Shown here one piece after another: positions 1 to 4,299 of a stretch of 5,001 nucleotides of DNA. Both the position numbers and the translations under genes were made by a program. The stretch comes from Lachnospiraceae bacterium UBA1718 (lineage in GTDB: Bacteria; Bacillota; Clostridia; Lachnospirales; Lachnospiraceae): positions 725 through 5,725 of the forward strand of contig DCIU01000055.1 in the NCBI GenBank assembly GCA_002317245.1. Reading direction: 5' to 3'. The notes beneath the pieces are model-generated. The model searched no databases. It was not told the origin of the DNA and saw only the letters and a program-made list of their open reading frames with translations. Every line of letters starts with the position of its first letter. The first letter of the stretch is position 1.

Positions 1-154
1 CGCGATCAAGCATCAGCTCCAGCCCGTCATCCTTCTCATGGGTGTCATGAGCTAGCGTATCCAGAGAGGTCTGAATACTATCCGTAAGGCTTCTTACCAC
101 ATCTGATACCTTCGTAAGCTTAGTCGCTTCTATGCATAACTGTTGAATCAGCTG
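1..154 (-). CDS. Partial open frame of unknown function leaving the left edge (possibly the 3' part of a frameshifted gene)
   Basis: This minus-strand frame is open from a TAG at 155-157 to the window edge, about 51 codons, with no ATG near its beginning. The readable peptide includes EATKLTKVSDVVRSLTDSI and then a charged HDTHEKDDG stretch. It looks amphipathic and helical, and I do not recognise a family. Two readings are possible. It may start at a GTG at 98-100, with a weak AAGG about 9 nt upstream. Alternatively it continues the ORF at 120-326 after a +1 frameshift between about 122 and 154, because that ORF ends at 120 and overlaps this frame. The helical, codon-like character suggests real coding sequence, but start, function and integrity are unresolved. 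Confidence 0.45.
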
Positions 155-326
155 CTACGGATATGTCCGATGCCAACGAGACTGTAGAGCCCTCAATAGG
201 TCCATGCACAAGTTCTTCCTGTGAGCCTGTCCTCTGCATTCCCTCAAGTCGGCTTGCTTCCGCCTGCGGTGCTGTTCTTCTTTCTTCTATCTGTCCCTCT
301 GGACCTGTTGTTCCATGTACACACAT
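120..326 (-). CDS. Small low-complexity protein of unknown function, or 5' fragment of a frameshifted gene
   Basis: The ATG at 324-326 was chosen because AGGTGGGG at 330-337 sits 3 nt upstream; an in-frame GTG at 333-335 lies inside that ribosome binding site. The product is 68 residues, hydrophilic and probably disordered: rich in Gly, Glu, Ser and Thr, beginning MCVHGTTGPEGQ, with no membrane segment and no motif I recognise. It is the gene directly downstream of the GNAT gene, about 78 nt after that stop. It ends in VMHRSD at a TAA (120-122), and the +1 frame continues open to the window edge. It may therefore be a separate small gene or the N-terminal part of a larger protein broken by a 1-nt indel or sequencing error. 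A disordered N-terminus joined to a helical region would be a normal architecture for the fused version. Confidence 0.5.
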   Translation of the reverse strand: MCVHGTTGPEGQIEERRTAPQAEASRLEGMQRTGSQEELVHGPIEGSTVSLASDISVAADSTVMHRSD

Positions 327-342
327 AAGCCCCACCTAATTC

Positions 343-435
343 TTACAAATACTTCATGTGTTCCAAACAATCATTACAAATACTTCATGTATTCCAAGCA
401 ATCTTTACAAATACTTCATGTATTCCCAGATGTGT
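343..435. repeat. 31-bp direct repeat, three tandem copies, over the GNAT stop codon
   Basis: Units start at 343, 374 and 405, each beginning TTACAAATACTTCATGT on the plus strand. The two left units differ at 3 of 31 positions. The right unit matches its neighbour over its first 22 bases and then diverges into unique coding sequence. The right unit encodes the last residues of the GNAT protein (EYMKYL plus TAA), so the other two are extra copies of the gene's 3' end placed after the stop. Each unit contains a short dyad, AATAC-N5-GTATT. Because 31 is not a multiple of three, the three TAA codons fall in all three reading frames. Confidence 0.95.
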
Positions 436-1301
436 ATTACATCATATGGGTAACCAAACTGGCTTACCAGGGCATCATAGCGGTCATCATATCTGATATC
501 CATGAAAGCTCTCTTGGAAGCTTCCACTATCCTCTTATCTGCCTGGAAATCCTCCAGCACATTAATGCTGTTAATTACATCTACGAACAGTGTACATAGG
601 AGGTCTAGTCTTGAAGCCTCTGCCCGGCTGTCCATATATAGCTTGGACAGCATATATGAATGGTTCTCAACAGTTACAAGCATTGCTGCAAGGACCTTGT
701 CGCCTGCTGTAATCATTCTGCTGTAGGTCGGTTGTATATTGTCCAGGTTGATAGTTCCTATTTCCTTTTCGAAGGTCTCCAGGAATTCTTCTGTGGCTTT
801 GCTGCCATTCTTCTTCTTGTAATCAGCCAGGCTGATGGATTCAGGACGCTTGGCTCTTGTATCCTTAACCCAGTCTGCGGACATTTTTTCCTTGGTCTCA
901 GGAATCAGCCATGTCACGCGACGAATATCAACTGGTACAAGTTCATAGTCAAGTCTCTCAATAAAGCCGGTGATGCCTATAAGCTCGTAGTTAGTGCCTG
1001 CGATACTGATAATGCACTGCTTACAACCCTTCTTGCTTATGTATAGCTCCGTATACTCAGCCAAAGCCCTTCCTATGCCCTGGTCCCTTCTATCTGGCTT
1101 AACATATATCCACGGAATAACGCTGATAGTGCCAATCTTCACGAAGGCAGCCCCAACTGCATACTCAATTACAGTATTCTTCTCCCCATCTTCGAAGAAG
1201 CATACGCATGTAAGCTCCTGATCAAAGAAGGTAAGGGAGATTGGATCAGGAATCATCTCACTGGGTATATCATTAACCATATGATTAAGTACTTTGATCA
1301 T
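405..1301 (-). CDS. GNAT family N-acetyltransferase with a second, degenerate GNAT-like half
   Basis: The protein has 298 residues and is cytosolic, with no signal peptide or membrane segment. The N-terminal half is a recognisable GNAT acetyl-CoA-dependent acetyltransferase. A beta strand (VIPWIYVKP, residues 61-69) leads into the pyrophosphate-binding motif A, RRDQGIGRA (71-79), and a helix. NYELIGITGFIERLDYE (104-120) matches the usual C-terminal GNAT strand region. The C-terminal half (about 165-298) has a GNAT-like layout around AAMLVTVENHSYMLSKLYMDS (205-225), but no Q/RxxGxG/A motif, so it is probably a non-catalytic second fold or a substrate-binding half. The acceptor cannot be predicted. 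The ATG at 1301 is supported by GAGGA 5 nt upstream. It lies 79 nt after the YbjN-like stop and is probably cotranscribed with it. Its stop lies in the right-hand unit of a 31-bp tandem repeat. Confidence is high for the family and low for the substrate. Confidence 0.9.
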   Translation of the reverse strand: MIKVLNHMVNDIPSEMIPDPISLTFFDQELTCVCFFEDGEKNTVIEYAVGAAFVKIGTISVIPWIYVKPDRRDQGIGRALAEYTELYISKKGCKQCIISIAGTNYELIGITGFIERLDYELVPVDIRRVTWLIPETKEKMSADWVKDTRAKRPESISLADYKKKNGSKATEEFLETFEKEIGTINLDNIQPTYSRMITAGDKVLAAMLVTVENHSYMLSKLYMDSRAEASRLDLLCTLFVDVINSINVLEDFQADKRIVEASKRAFMDIRYDDRYDALVSQFGYPYDVIHIWEYMKYL

Positions 1302-1306
1302 GTTAG

Positions 1307-1311
1307 TCCTC
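1307..1311 (-). promoter_or_regulatory. Ribosome binding site of the GNAT gene, inside a degenerate third gene-tail copy
   Basis: GAGGA lies 5 nt before the ATG at 1301 and is followed by CTAAC. The same GAGGACTA string forms the Glu-Asp-stop end of the two 45-bp tail copies upstream. A TAA here (1303-1305) is in frame with both earlier stops and ends a short relic reading RETLMRLNED. The stop and ribosome binding site of the ancestral gene junction therefore seem to have overlapped here. Confidence 0.7.
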
Positions 1312-1335
1312 GTTCAAGCGCATTAGTGTTTCACG

Positions 1336-1425
1336 CTAGTCCTCGTAGTCGCTAAGTAGTTCTTCTGCTGTTGCCAAAGGCTAGTCCTCGTAGTCGCTAA
1401 GCAGTTCTTCGGCTGTGGCCTCGCC
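1336..1425. repeat. 45-bp in-frame tandem duplication of the 3' end of the YbjN-like gene
   Basis: Positions 1381-1425 hold the last 14 codons plus stop of the gene at 1381-1911. Positions 1336-1380 repeat it directly after the stop codon. Over the first 40 bases they match at 37. All three differences are at third codon positions and are synonymous (GCC/GCA twice, CTG/CTA), so both read ATAEELLSDYED then TAG. Only the outermost five bases are unrelated. The spacing is 15 codons, so the second copy is in frame with the first past the TAG. Confidence 0.93.
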
Positions 1426-1911
1426 AGCTGCTATCTGTAGCAGCATGTCCACATATCTGTCGACCTGAATATAACCTGTAGTCACATACATGTTGATTAG
1501 TTCGAATAGTGCATTCTCATCAATATCTAGTGGCACAGGGACACCGAACTTGTATCCAAGTCTCTTATCATCTATGTCTATTCCCACGCTCCCCTGCGGA
1601 AGGTATAGGTTAAGACGAGCCACCGCCTTACGCAGTTCATCCAGATTATCCTGTGGGAGGTTGTCTGTAATAGTAAGCATCGATGTGAAGAATGTTGCCC
1701 CATCGCCTTCCTCTGCCGGCAGGAAGGTATATTCTCCAATGACCTCATCCAGTCCAGATCCGACTTCTGTGTATAGCACTGTTAATAATGCTGAAGGAAT
1801 CTCATCATCCTTGCCCCTTACTCTTGCTGGAACCAGTGCCTCCTGAAGTTCATTCTCCAGACGCTTAAGCACTCTCTCCTGCTTCTCAATTATCTTGCTC
1901 ATATCTGACAT
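1381..1911 (-). CDS. YbjN-like (Tir-chaperone-fold-like) cytosolic protein
   Basis: The 176-residue acidic, soluble protein starts at the ATG at 1911 with a strong GGGGAGGT box about 6 nt upstream; an ATG three codons in is less well placed. Residues 4-25 form a charged heptad-like helix (KIIEKQERVLKRLENELQE). The core (about 60-165) has alternating strands and helices: FFTSMLTITDNL, a helix DNLDELRKAVARLN, strands GSVGIDIDDKRLGYKFGVP, and helix DENALFELINMYV. This pattern resembles the YbjN / type III chaperone-like fold, whose members are thought to be small protein-binding or stress-related factors. I see no catalytic motif. It is the first gene of the probable YbjN-like-GNAT-small-ORF operon, after a 654-bp gene-free region. 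Its last 14 codons and stop are duplicated immediately downstream. The family call is by fold pattern only. Confidence 0.8.
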   Translation of the reverse strand: MSDMSKIIEKQERVLKRLENELQEALVPARVRGKDDEIPSALLTVLYTEVGSGLDEVIGEYTFLPAEEGDGATFFTSMLTITDNLPQDNLDELRKAVARLNLYLPQGSVGIDIDDKRLGYKFGVPVPLDIDENALFELINMYVTTGYIQVDRYVDMLLQIAAGEATAEELLSDYED

Positions 1912-1917
1912 TGCTAT

Positions 1918-2016
1918 ACCTCCCCTGGTGATATATTGCGTTAGTAGTCTTTTTTTCTGTATTGCTTATTGCTGCATAAGTCTATTTTTTCATCTTGCTT
2001 ATTGCTGCGTAAGTCT
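1918..2016. repeat. 33-bp tandem repeat in the leader of the YbjN-like gene
   Basis: Two nearly identical 26-base segments lie at 1962-1987 and 1995-2020, beginning TTGCTTATTGCTGC on the plus strand and differing at one base. They are 33 bp apart. A weaker third copy ends at 1950, again 33 bp away, with 12 of 17 bases shared around TATTGC and AGTCT. On the transcribed strand each full copy reads AATAGACTTAYGCAGCAAT, followed by AAGCAA. If the promoter near 2025-2030 is correct, the repeats lie in the 5' untranslated leader, the degenerate copy overlapping the ribosome binding site. Confidence 0.85.
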
Positions 2017-2024
2017 ATTTATTT

Positions 2025-2053
2025 ATTATACGATGGCCACTCATTATAAGCCA
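2025..2053 (-). promoter_or_regulatory. Candidate promoter for the YbjN-like/GNAT operon
   Basis: A perfect TATAAT lies at 2025-2030 on the minus strand and a second at 2043-2048, both in an AT-rich stretch about 115-135 nt before the ATG at 1911. At 17-nt spacing from the first box the -35 hexamer would be TGGCTT (2048-2053), a poor match to TTGACA. The second box also lacks a good -35. The location is sensible, at the start of a gene after a long gap, but the evidence is mainly the -10 boxes. Confidence 0.4.
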
Positions 2054-2080
2054 CAAAAAGAAAATGGGGGGTGAGTTCTA

Positions 2081-2270
2081 TTTTTGCTCTTTGGGAGATA
2101 TGATGGCACAGAAATTGTGCTGTTATGGCTAATTGCTCAACCACTTTTTGCTATTTTGGGGATATGCTAGCACAGGGATTGTGCTGTTATGACTAATTGC
2201 TCAACTGCTTTGGCTAATAGATGACTTCGTAATGGCACAGGAGAATCTATACTTTTGATTATTCTCAACT
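2081..2270. repeat. 64-bp tandem repeat, two good copies and one decayed, with internal dyads
   Basis: Units at 2081-2144 and 2145-2208 both begin TTTTTGCT and share GATATG, GCACAG, TTGTGCTGTTATG and CTAATTGCTCAAC at the same offsets. A third, decayed unit follows, with GCACAGGA at 2235 and TTCTCAAC at about 2262-2269. The middle of each good unit is a small hairpin: AGCACA-N5-TGTGCT in the second (6 bp), and the equivalent with GGCACA (one G.T pair) in the first. No T-run follows on either strand, so these are not plain terminators. No coding frame crosses them convincingly. Confidence 0.85.
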
Positions 2271-2342
2271 ATTTTAATAATTCCCATAGCCAAGCGCTTT
2301 ACAGAATTGTGTTCATGTTTTTATCTGGCATTTTATGCCCAA

Positions 2343-2531
2343 CTTACAGAAACAACTTTTAATATCCGTTTTCTGTAAGCATATCAGTTTATTTCAAACG
2401 CACAGCTTACAGAAGCAGCTTATATCGTCCGTTTTCTGTAAGCAAAAGGATTTGTGTAGAGGATATATCTTACATATTTTGGAATTAATATACAATTTCT
2501 GTAATCAGAACCATTGGATGCACTTCGCAAA
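2343..2531. repeat. 63-bp-period array of palindromic repeats (two strong, one decayed)
   Basis: Units start at 2343, 2406 and 2469, exactly 63 bp apart. The first 39 bases of units 1 and 2 match at about 33 positions; the following 24 bases are unrelated. Each strong unit is a hairpin. Unit 1 has CTTACAGAAA (2343-2352) against TTTCTGTAAG (2370-2379). Unit 2 has GCTTACAGAA (2405-2414) against TTCTGTAAGC (2434-2443). Unit 3 keeps CTTACA at 2469 and TTTCTGTAA at 2496 in phase, but the arms no longer pair well. The conserved inner part includes CCGTTTTCTG. Function is unknown: paired-site operator, RNA hairpin or small mobile repeat. Confidence 0.85.
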
Positions 2532-2566
2532 AAGGAAAAGACTATACTCACAGGTATGCGTAGTGC
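2520..2566 (-). terminator. Weak dyad and U-rich tract just after the cbiL stop, possible terminator
   Basis: GCACTTCGCA at 2520-2529 is an inverted match, with one mismatch, to TGCGTAGTGC at 2557-2566, which touches the cbiL stop codon. On the transcript the loop contains a pyrimidine tract CUUUUCCUUUUU, preceded by a small ACUAC/GUAUAGU stem. The U-tract lies inside the large dyad rather than after it, so only the small weak stem followed by the tract fits an intrinsic terminator. No better candidate lies near this gene end. Confidence 0.25.
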
Positions 2567-3345
2567 TATTTAACGATAATAGTAGTAAAGTACCCAGACT
2601 CGTCTGGCATCTCCTCAAGACTTTTATAGACCTTCTCGCCTATCATCCCGCAGTTCTCTACGGCATATAAATTCTTAGCTACAGCATCTGCCTTCTTAAC
2701 AACAGCATCGGAATCCTCCATAGCTTCCTCAAGCCGAGTTCCAGATGGGGCATTCATAGCTTCCTCACCCCGAGTTCCACATTGAGCCTCCAAGGCTTCC
2801 TTAATCTTCCCCACGTTCTTACCCGCCTTCATAAGGACATAATTAGTTCCGTCCTCAAGTCGTAATTCTGCCTTATGGGCTGACGGAACGATATGTATCT
2901 CCTCCTGCCATGTAGCTAGTGGAATATTAAGTCTGGCTGCTGCCGCGCAGAATGATGGAACGCCGCTAATTAGTGCTGTCTCATATCCATCCTGCCTAAG
3001 GACATCCTGGATATATGAGAATGTGCTATATATGGTCGGATCACCTAAGGTTAGACATATAACATTCTTCCCCTCACCGAGGTAATTCTCAATTGTCTTC
3101 GCATTATCTAAGTGACTATCTCTGATCTTATCATCATCCCTTACCATCGGTGATGATAATCTAATCAAAGTCTTCTCCACTACTTCAGGAACTGCTGCCT
3201 TAACGATATTAAGAGCAACCGAAGTCTCCTCACTCTCTCCTGGGTAAGCAATCACATCACAATTCTTTATTATGTTCACAGCCTTAAGCGTCATAAGTTC
3301 CGGATCGCCAGGGCCTACGCCCACTCCGTATGCTATTCCTCTCAT
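2566..3345 (-). CDS. cbiL: Precorrin-2 / cobalt-factor II C20-methyltransferase
   Basis: CbiL transfers a methyl group from S-adenosylmethionine to C20 of cobalt-factor II (or precorrin-2), an early step in cytosolic cobalamin ring synthesis. Family signatures are clear: the N-terminal glycine-rich motif GVGVGPGDPELMTLKA (residues 7-22), LTLGDPTIYST (98-108), ISGVPSFCAAAARLNIPL (126-143), VLMKAGKN (170-177), NCG (231-233) and the terminal GYFTTIIVK. I start at 3345 because family members usually begin just before YGVGVGPGD and a GGTGG lies 8 nt upstream; an ATG at 3360 with AGG 8 nt upstream would add MVVVG. At 259 residues it carries an extra segment of roughly 35 residues (about 187-224) between KIKEALE and the NCG motif, built from a 36-bp repeat. 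No other cobalamin gene and no B12 riboswitch is visible nearby. It follows DUF554 by about 106 nt across a strong palindrome. Confidence 0.93.
   Translation of the reverse strand: MRGIAYGVGVGPGDPELMTLKAVNIIKNCDVIAYPGESEETSVALNIVKAAVPEVVEKTLIRLSSPMVRDDDKIRDSHLDNAKTIENYLGEGKNVICLTLGDPTIYSTFSYIQDVLRQDGYETALISGVPSFCAAAARLNIPLATWQEEIHIVPSAHKAELRLEDGTNYVLMKAGKNVGKIKEALEAQCGTRGEEAMNAPSGTRLEEAMEDSDAVVKKADAVAKNLYAVENCGMIGEKVYKSLEEMPDESGYFTTIIVK
2719..2826. repeat. 36-bp coding minisatellite inside cbiL
   Basis: Units at 2719-2754 and 2755-2790 share CATAGCTTCCTCA and CGAGTTCCA at identical offsets. A decayed third at 2791 begins CAAGGCTTCCTTA. The period is 12 codons. In the protein they read roughly IKEALEAQCGTR, GEEAMNAPSGTR and LEEAMEDSDAVV. 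The first resembles the native KIKEALE helix, so the extra units look like duplications of that segment. Confidence 0.85.
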
Positions 3346-3369
3346 ACCAACTACCACCATATGATGAAC

Positions 3370-3441
3370 CTGGGGGACGGGGTCAGAGTGTCACAACCAT
3401 ACGTCACCATTCAGCAGTGAACCTCTGACCCCGTCCCCCAG
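3370..3441. repeat. GC-rich palindromic element (REP/MITE-like) between DUF554 and cbiL
   Basis: A 19-bp perfect inverted repeat: CTGGGGGACGGGGTCAGAG at 3370-3388 against its complement at 3423-3441. The loop is 34 nt, and an extra TCAC/GTGA pair extends the stem past a 2-bp mismatch. It starts 10 nt after the DUF554 stop on the transcribed strand. No T-run follows on the cbiL side, so it is not a standard terminator, although so stable a hairpin could pause polymerase or block exonucleases. GGGGAC/GTCCCC palindromes of this type recur as dispersed REP-like elements in clostridial genomes. A third copy of the arm lies at 4266-4284. Confidence 0.88.
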
Positions 3442-3451
3442 TATCATTTCA

Positions 3452-4171
3452 CTATATCGGCAAAAATGCCCAAATAACCGCCAGCACCAACGTTGGCAGC
3501 ATATTAGCCACACGAATCTTGCGGTCGAATACAAGATTAATTCCTACACAGAAGATAATAACCGATCCTGTAAGCGATATATTGGACAGCGCTGCTTCTG
3601 TCATAACAGGACTGATTACTCTTGATAGCAATGTCACACTTCCCTGTAAGATTCCAACAGGAATTGCAGAGAAGGCTGCACCCTTACCCATAGCTGCTGC
3701 CATAGCAATAATGATAATGAAGTCCAGAATTGACTTGGCAATAAGCGTCGAATGATCAAGCATTATTCCATCCTGAATGGAACCAACTATAGCCATTGCT
3801 CCAATACACACAGTAAGGGAAGCCGTAACAAATGCATTAACAAAGCTGGCATCCTTGGCATTACCAGTCTTAATCTTCAGCCATTCACCAAATCTCTCCA
3901 GCTTACCTGTGAAGTCACATATCTCTCCAATAAGAGTCCCAAGACAGAGTGTGATAATCATCATCATCTCTCCCTGGGTAGCAATACTGCCATTCTCTAT
4001 TACGAACATATTCTTGAGGGCACCACCTATTGCAATGAACATAGTTGATACACCACAACAGATAATCAGCGCCTCCTGTATCTTCTCAGTCACAAACCTG
4101 CCAATGGTCATACCTACAATTCCACCAGCTACAATCGCGACAATATTAATAATCGTTCCTAAACCAATCAT
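3452..4171 (-). CDS. DUF554 family integral membrane protein (YdfK/YqgA-like)
   Basis: A 239-residue, strongly hydrophobic protein with about six or seven membrane segments and no cleavable signal peptide. DUF554 hallmarks are visible: N-terminal GTIINIVAIVAGGIVG (5-20), a hydrophobic segment with FIAIGGALKNMF (45-56), GTLIGE (78-83), GSIQDG (130-135), the GxPVGxxQGSV-like loop IPVGILQGSV (170-179), GINLV (210-214) and KIRVANMLPTL (218-228). Length is typical for the family. DUF554 proteins are putative inner-membrane transport-type proteins of unknown substrate. The ATG at 4171 is supported by GAGAGG about 5 nt upstream. The gene sits between two GC-rich palindromic elements whose ends form 24-bp inverted repeats around it. 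Neither neighbour suggests a substrate; cotranscription with cbiL is possible but unproven. Confidence 0.92.
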   Translation of the reverse strand: MIGLGTIINIVAIVAGGIVGMTIGRFVTEKIQEALIICCGVSTMFIAIGGALKNMFVIENGSIATQGEMMMIITLCLGTLIGEICDFTGKLERFGEWLKIKTGNAKDASFVNAFVTASLTVCIGAMAIVGSIQDGIMLDHSTLIAKSILDFIIIIAMAAAMGKGAAFSAIPVGILQGSVTLLSRVISPVMTEAALSNISLTGSVIIFCVGINLVFDRKIRVANMLPTLVLAVIWAFLPI

Positions 4172-4186
4172 ATATACCTCTCAAAA

Positions 4187-4284
4187 TGATAGGGGGTCCT
4201 CTGTCCTAGGGGAGCGCTTCGCGTCCCCTTGACTTAGCTGCGCCAAGTCCACCCACCAGATGACACTCTGACCCCGTCCCCCAG
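4187..4284. repeat. Composite GC-rich palindromic element upstream of DUF554
   Basis: Several nested inverted repeats lie in about 98 bp. AGGGGA-G-CGC / GCG-TCCCCT (about 4208-4229) has a 3-nt loop. GACTTAGC / GCCAAGTC (about 4231-4249) also has a 3-nt loop and one mismatch that becomes a G.U pair in the minus transcript. GGGGTC near 4193-4198 can pair with GACCCC at about 4270-4275, closing the structure. The right end (4261-4284) is an exact 24-bp inverted copy of 3370-3393. The element ends just before the DUF554 ribosome binding site and occupies nearly all of the gap after the YkgJ-type gene. It resembles a REP/MITE-like sequence; no transposase is present in the window. Confidence 0.8.
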
Positions 4285-4299
4285 GGTCAAAAAGTGGAG

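Larger units (their letters stand above)
1912..2565. other. 654-bp gene-free region made largely of tandem repeats
   Basis: This region separates the end of cbiL from the YbjN-like gene. From left to right it holds that gene's ribosome binding site, the 33-bp leader repeats, the TATAAT boxes, the 64-bp repeats, an AT-rich spacer (about 2271-2342) in which I see nothing definite, the 63-bp palindromic array, and a dyad touching the cbiL stop. It is more AT-rich than the flanking genes. No minus-strand ORF with a ribosome binding site was found. A plus-strand frame from 2335 has no ribosome binding site and runs antisense into cbiL. Confidence 0.75.

Noticed and set aside
660..1221. Plus-strand open frames opposite the GNAT gene
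   Set aside because: They are shadows of a well-supported minus-strand gene and show no ribosome binding site or family motif.
2343..2531. CRISPR array
   Set aside because: Only two or three units, repeats differ from each other at about 15 percent or more, spacers are short, and no cas gene is in the window.
2335..2670. Plus-strand protein of about 111 residues
   Set aside because: No ribosome binding site, built on the palindromic DNA repeats, and its second half is antisense to cbiL.
3370..3441. Classic intrinsic terminator
   Set aside because: Strong stem but a long 34-nt loop and no T-run on either side.
3346..3451. Cobalamin riboswitch upstream of cbiL
   Set aside because: The gap is only about 106 nt and is filled by the palindrome; no B12-box-like sequence was seen.
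3519..4232. Plus-strand frames opposite DUF554
   Set aside because: They mirror the hydrophobic codons of the minus-strand membrane protein; no independent evidence.
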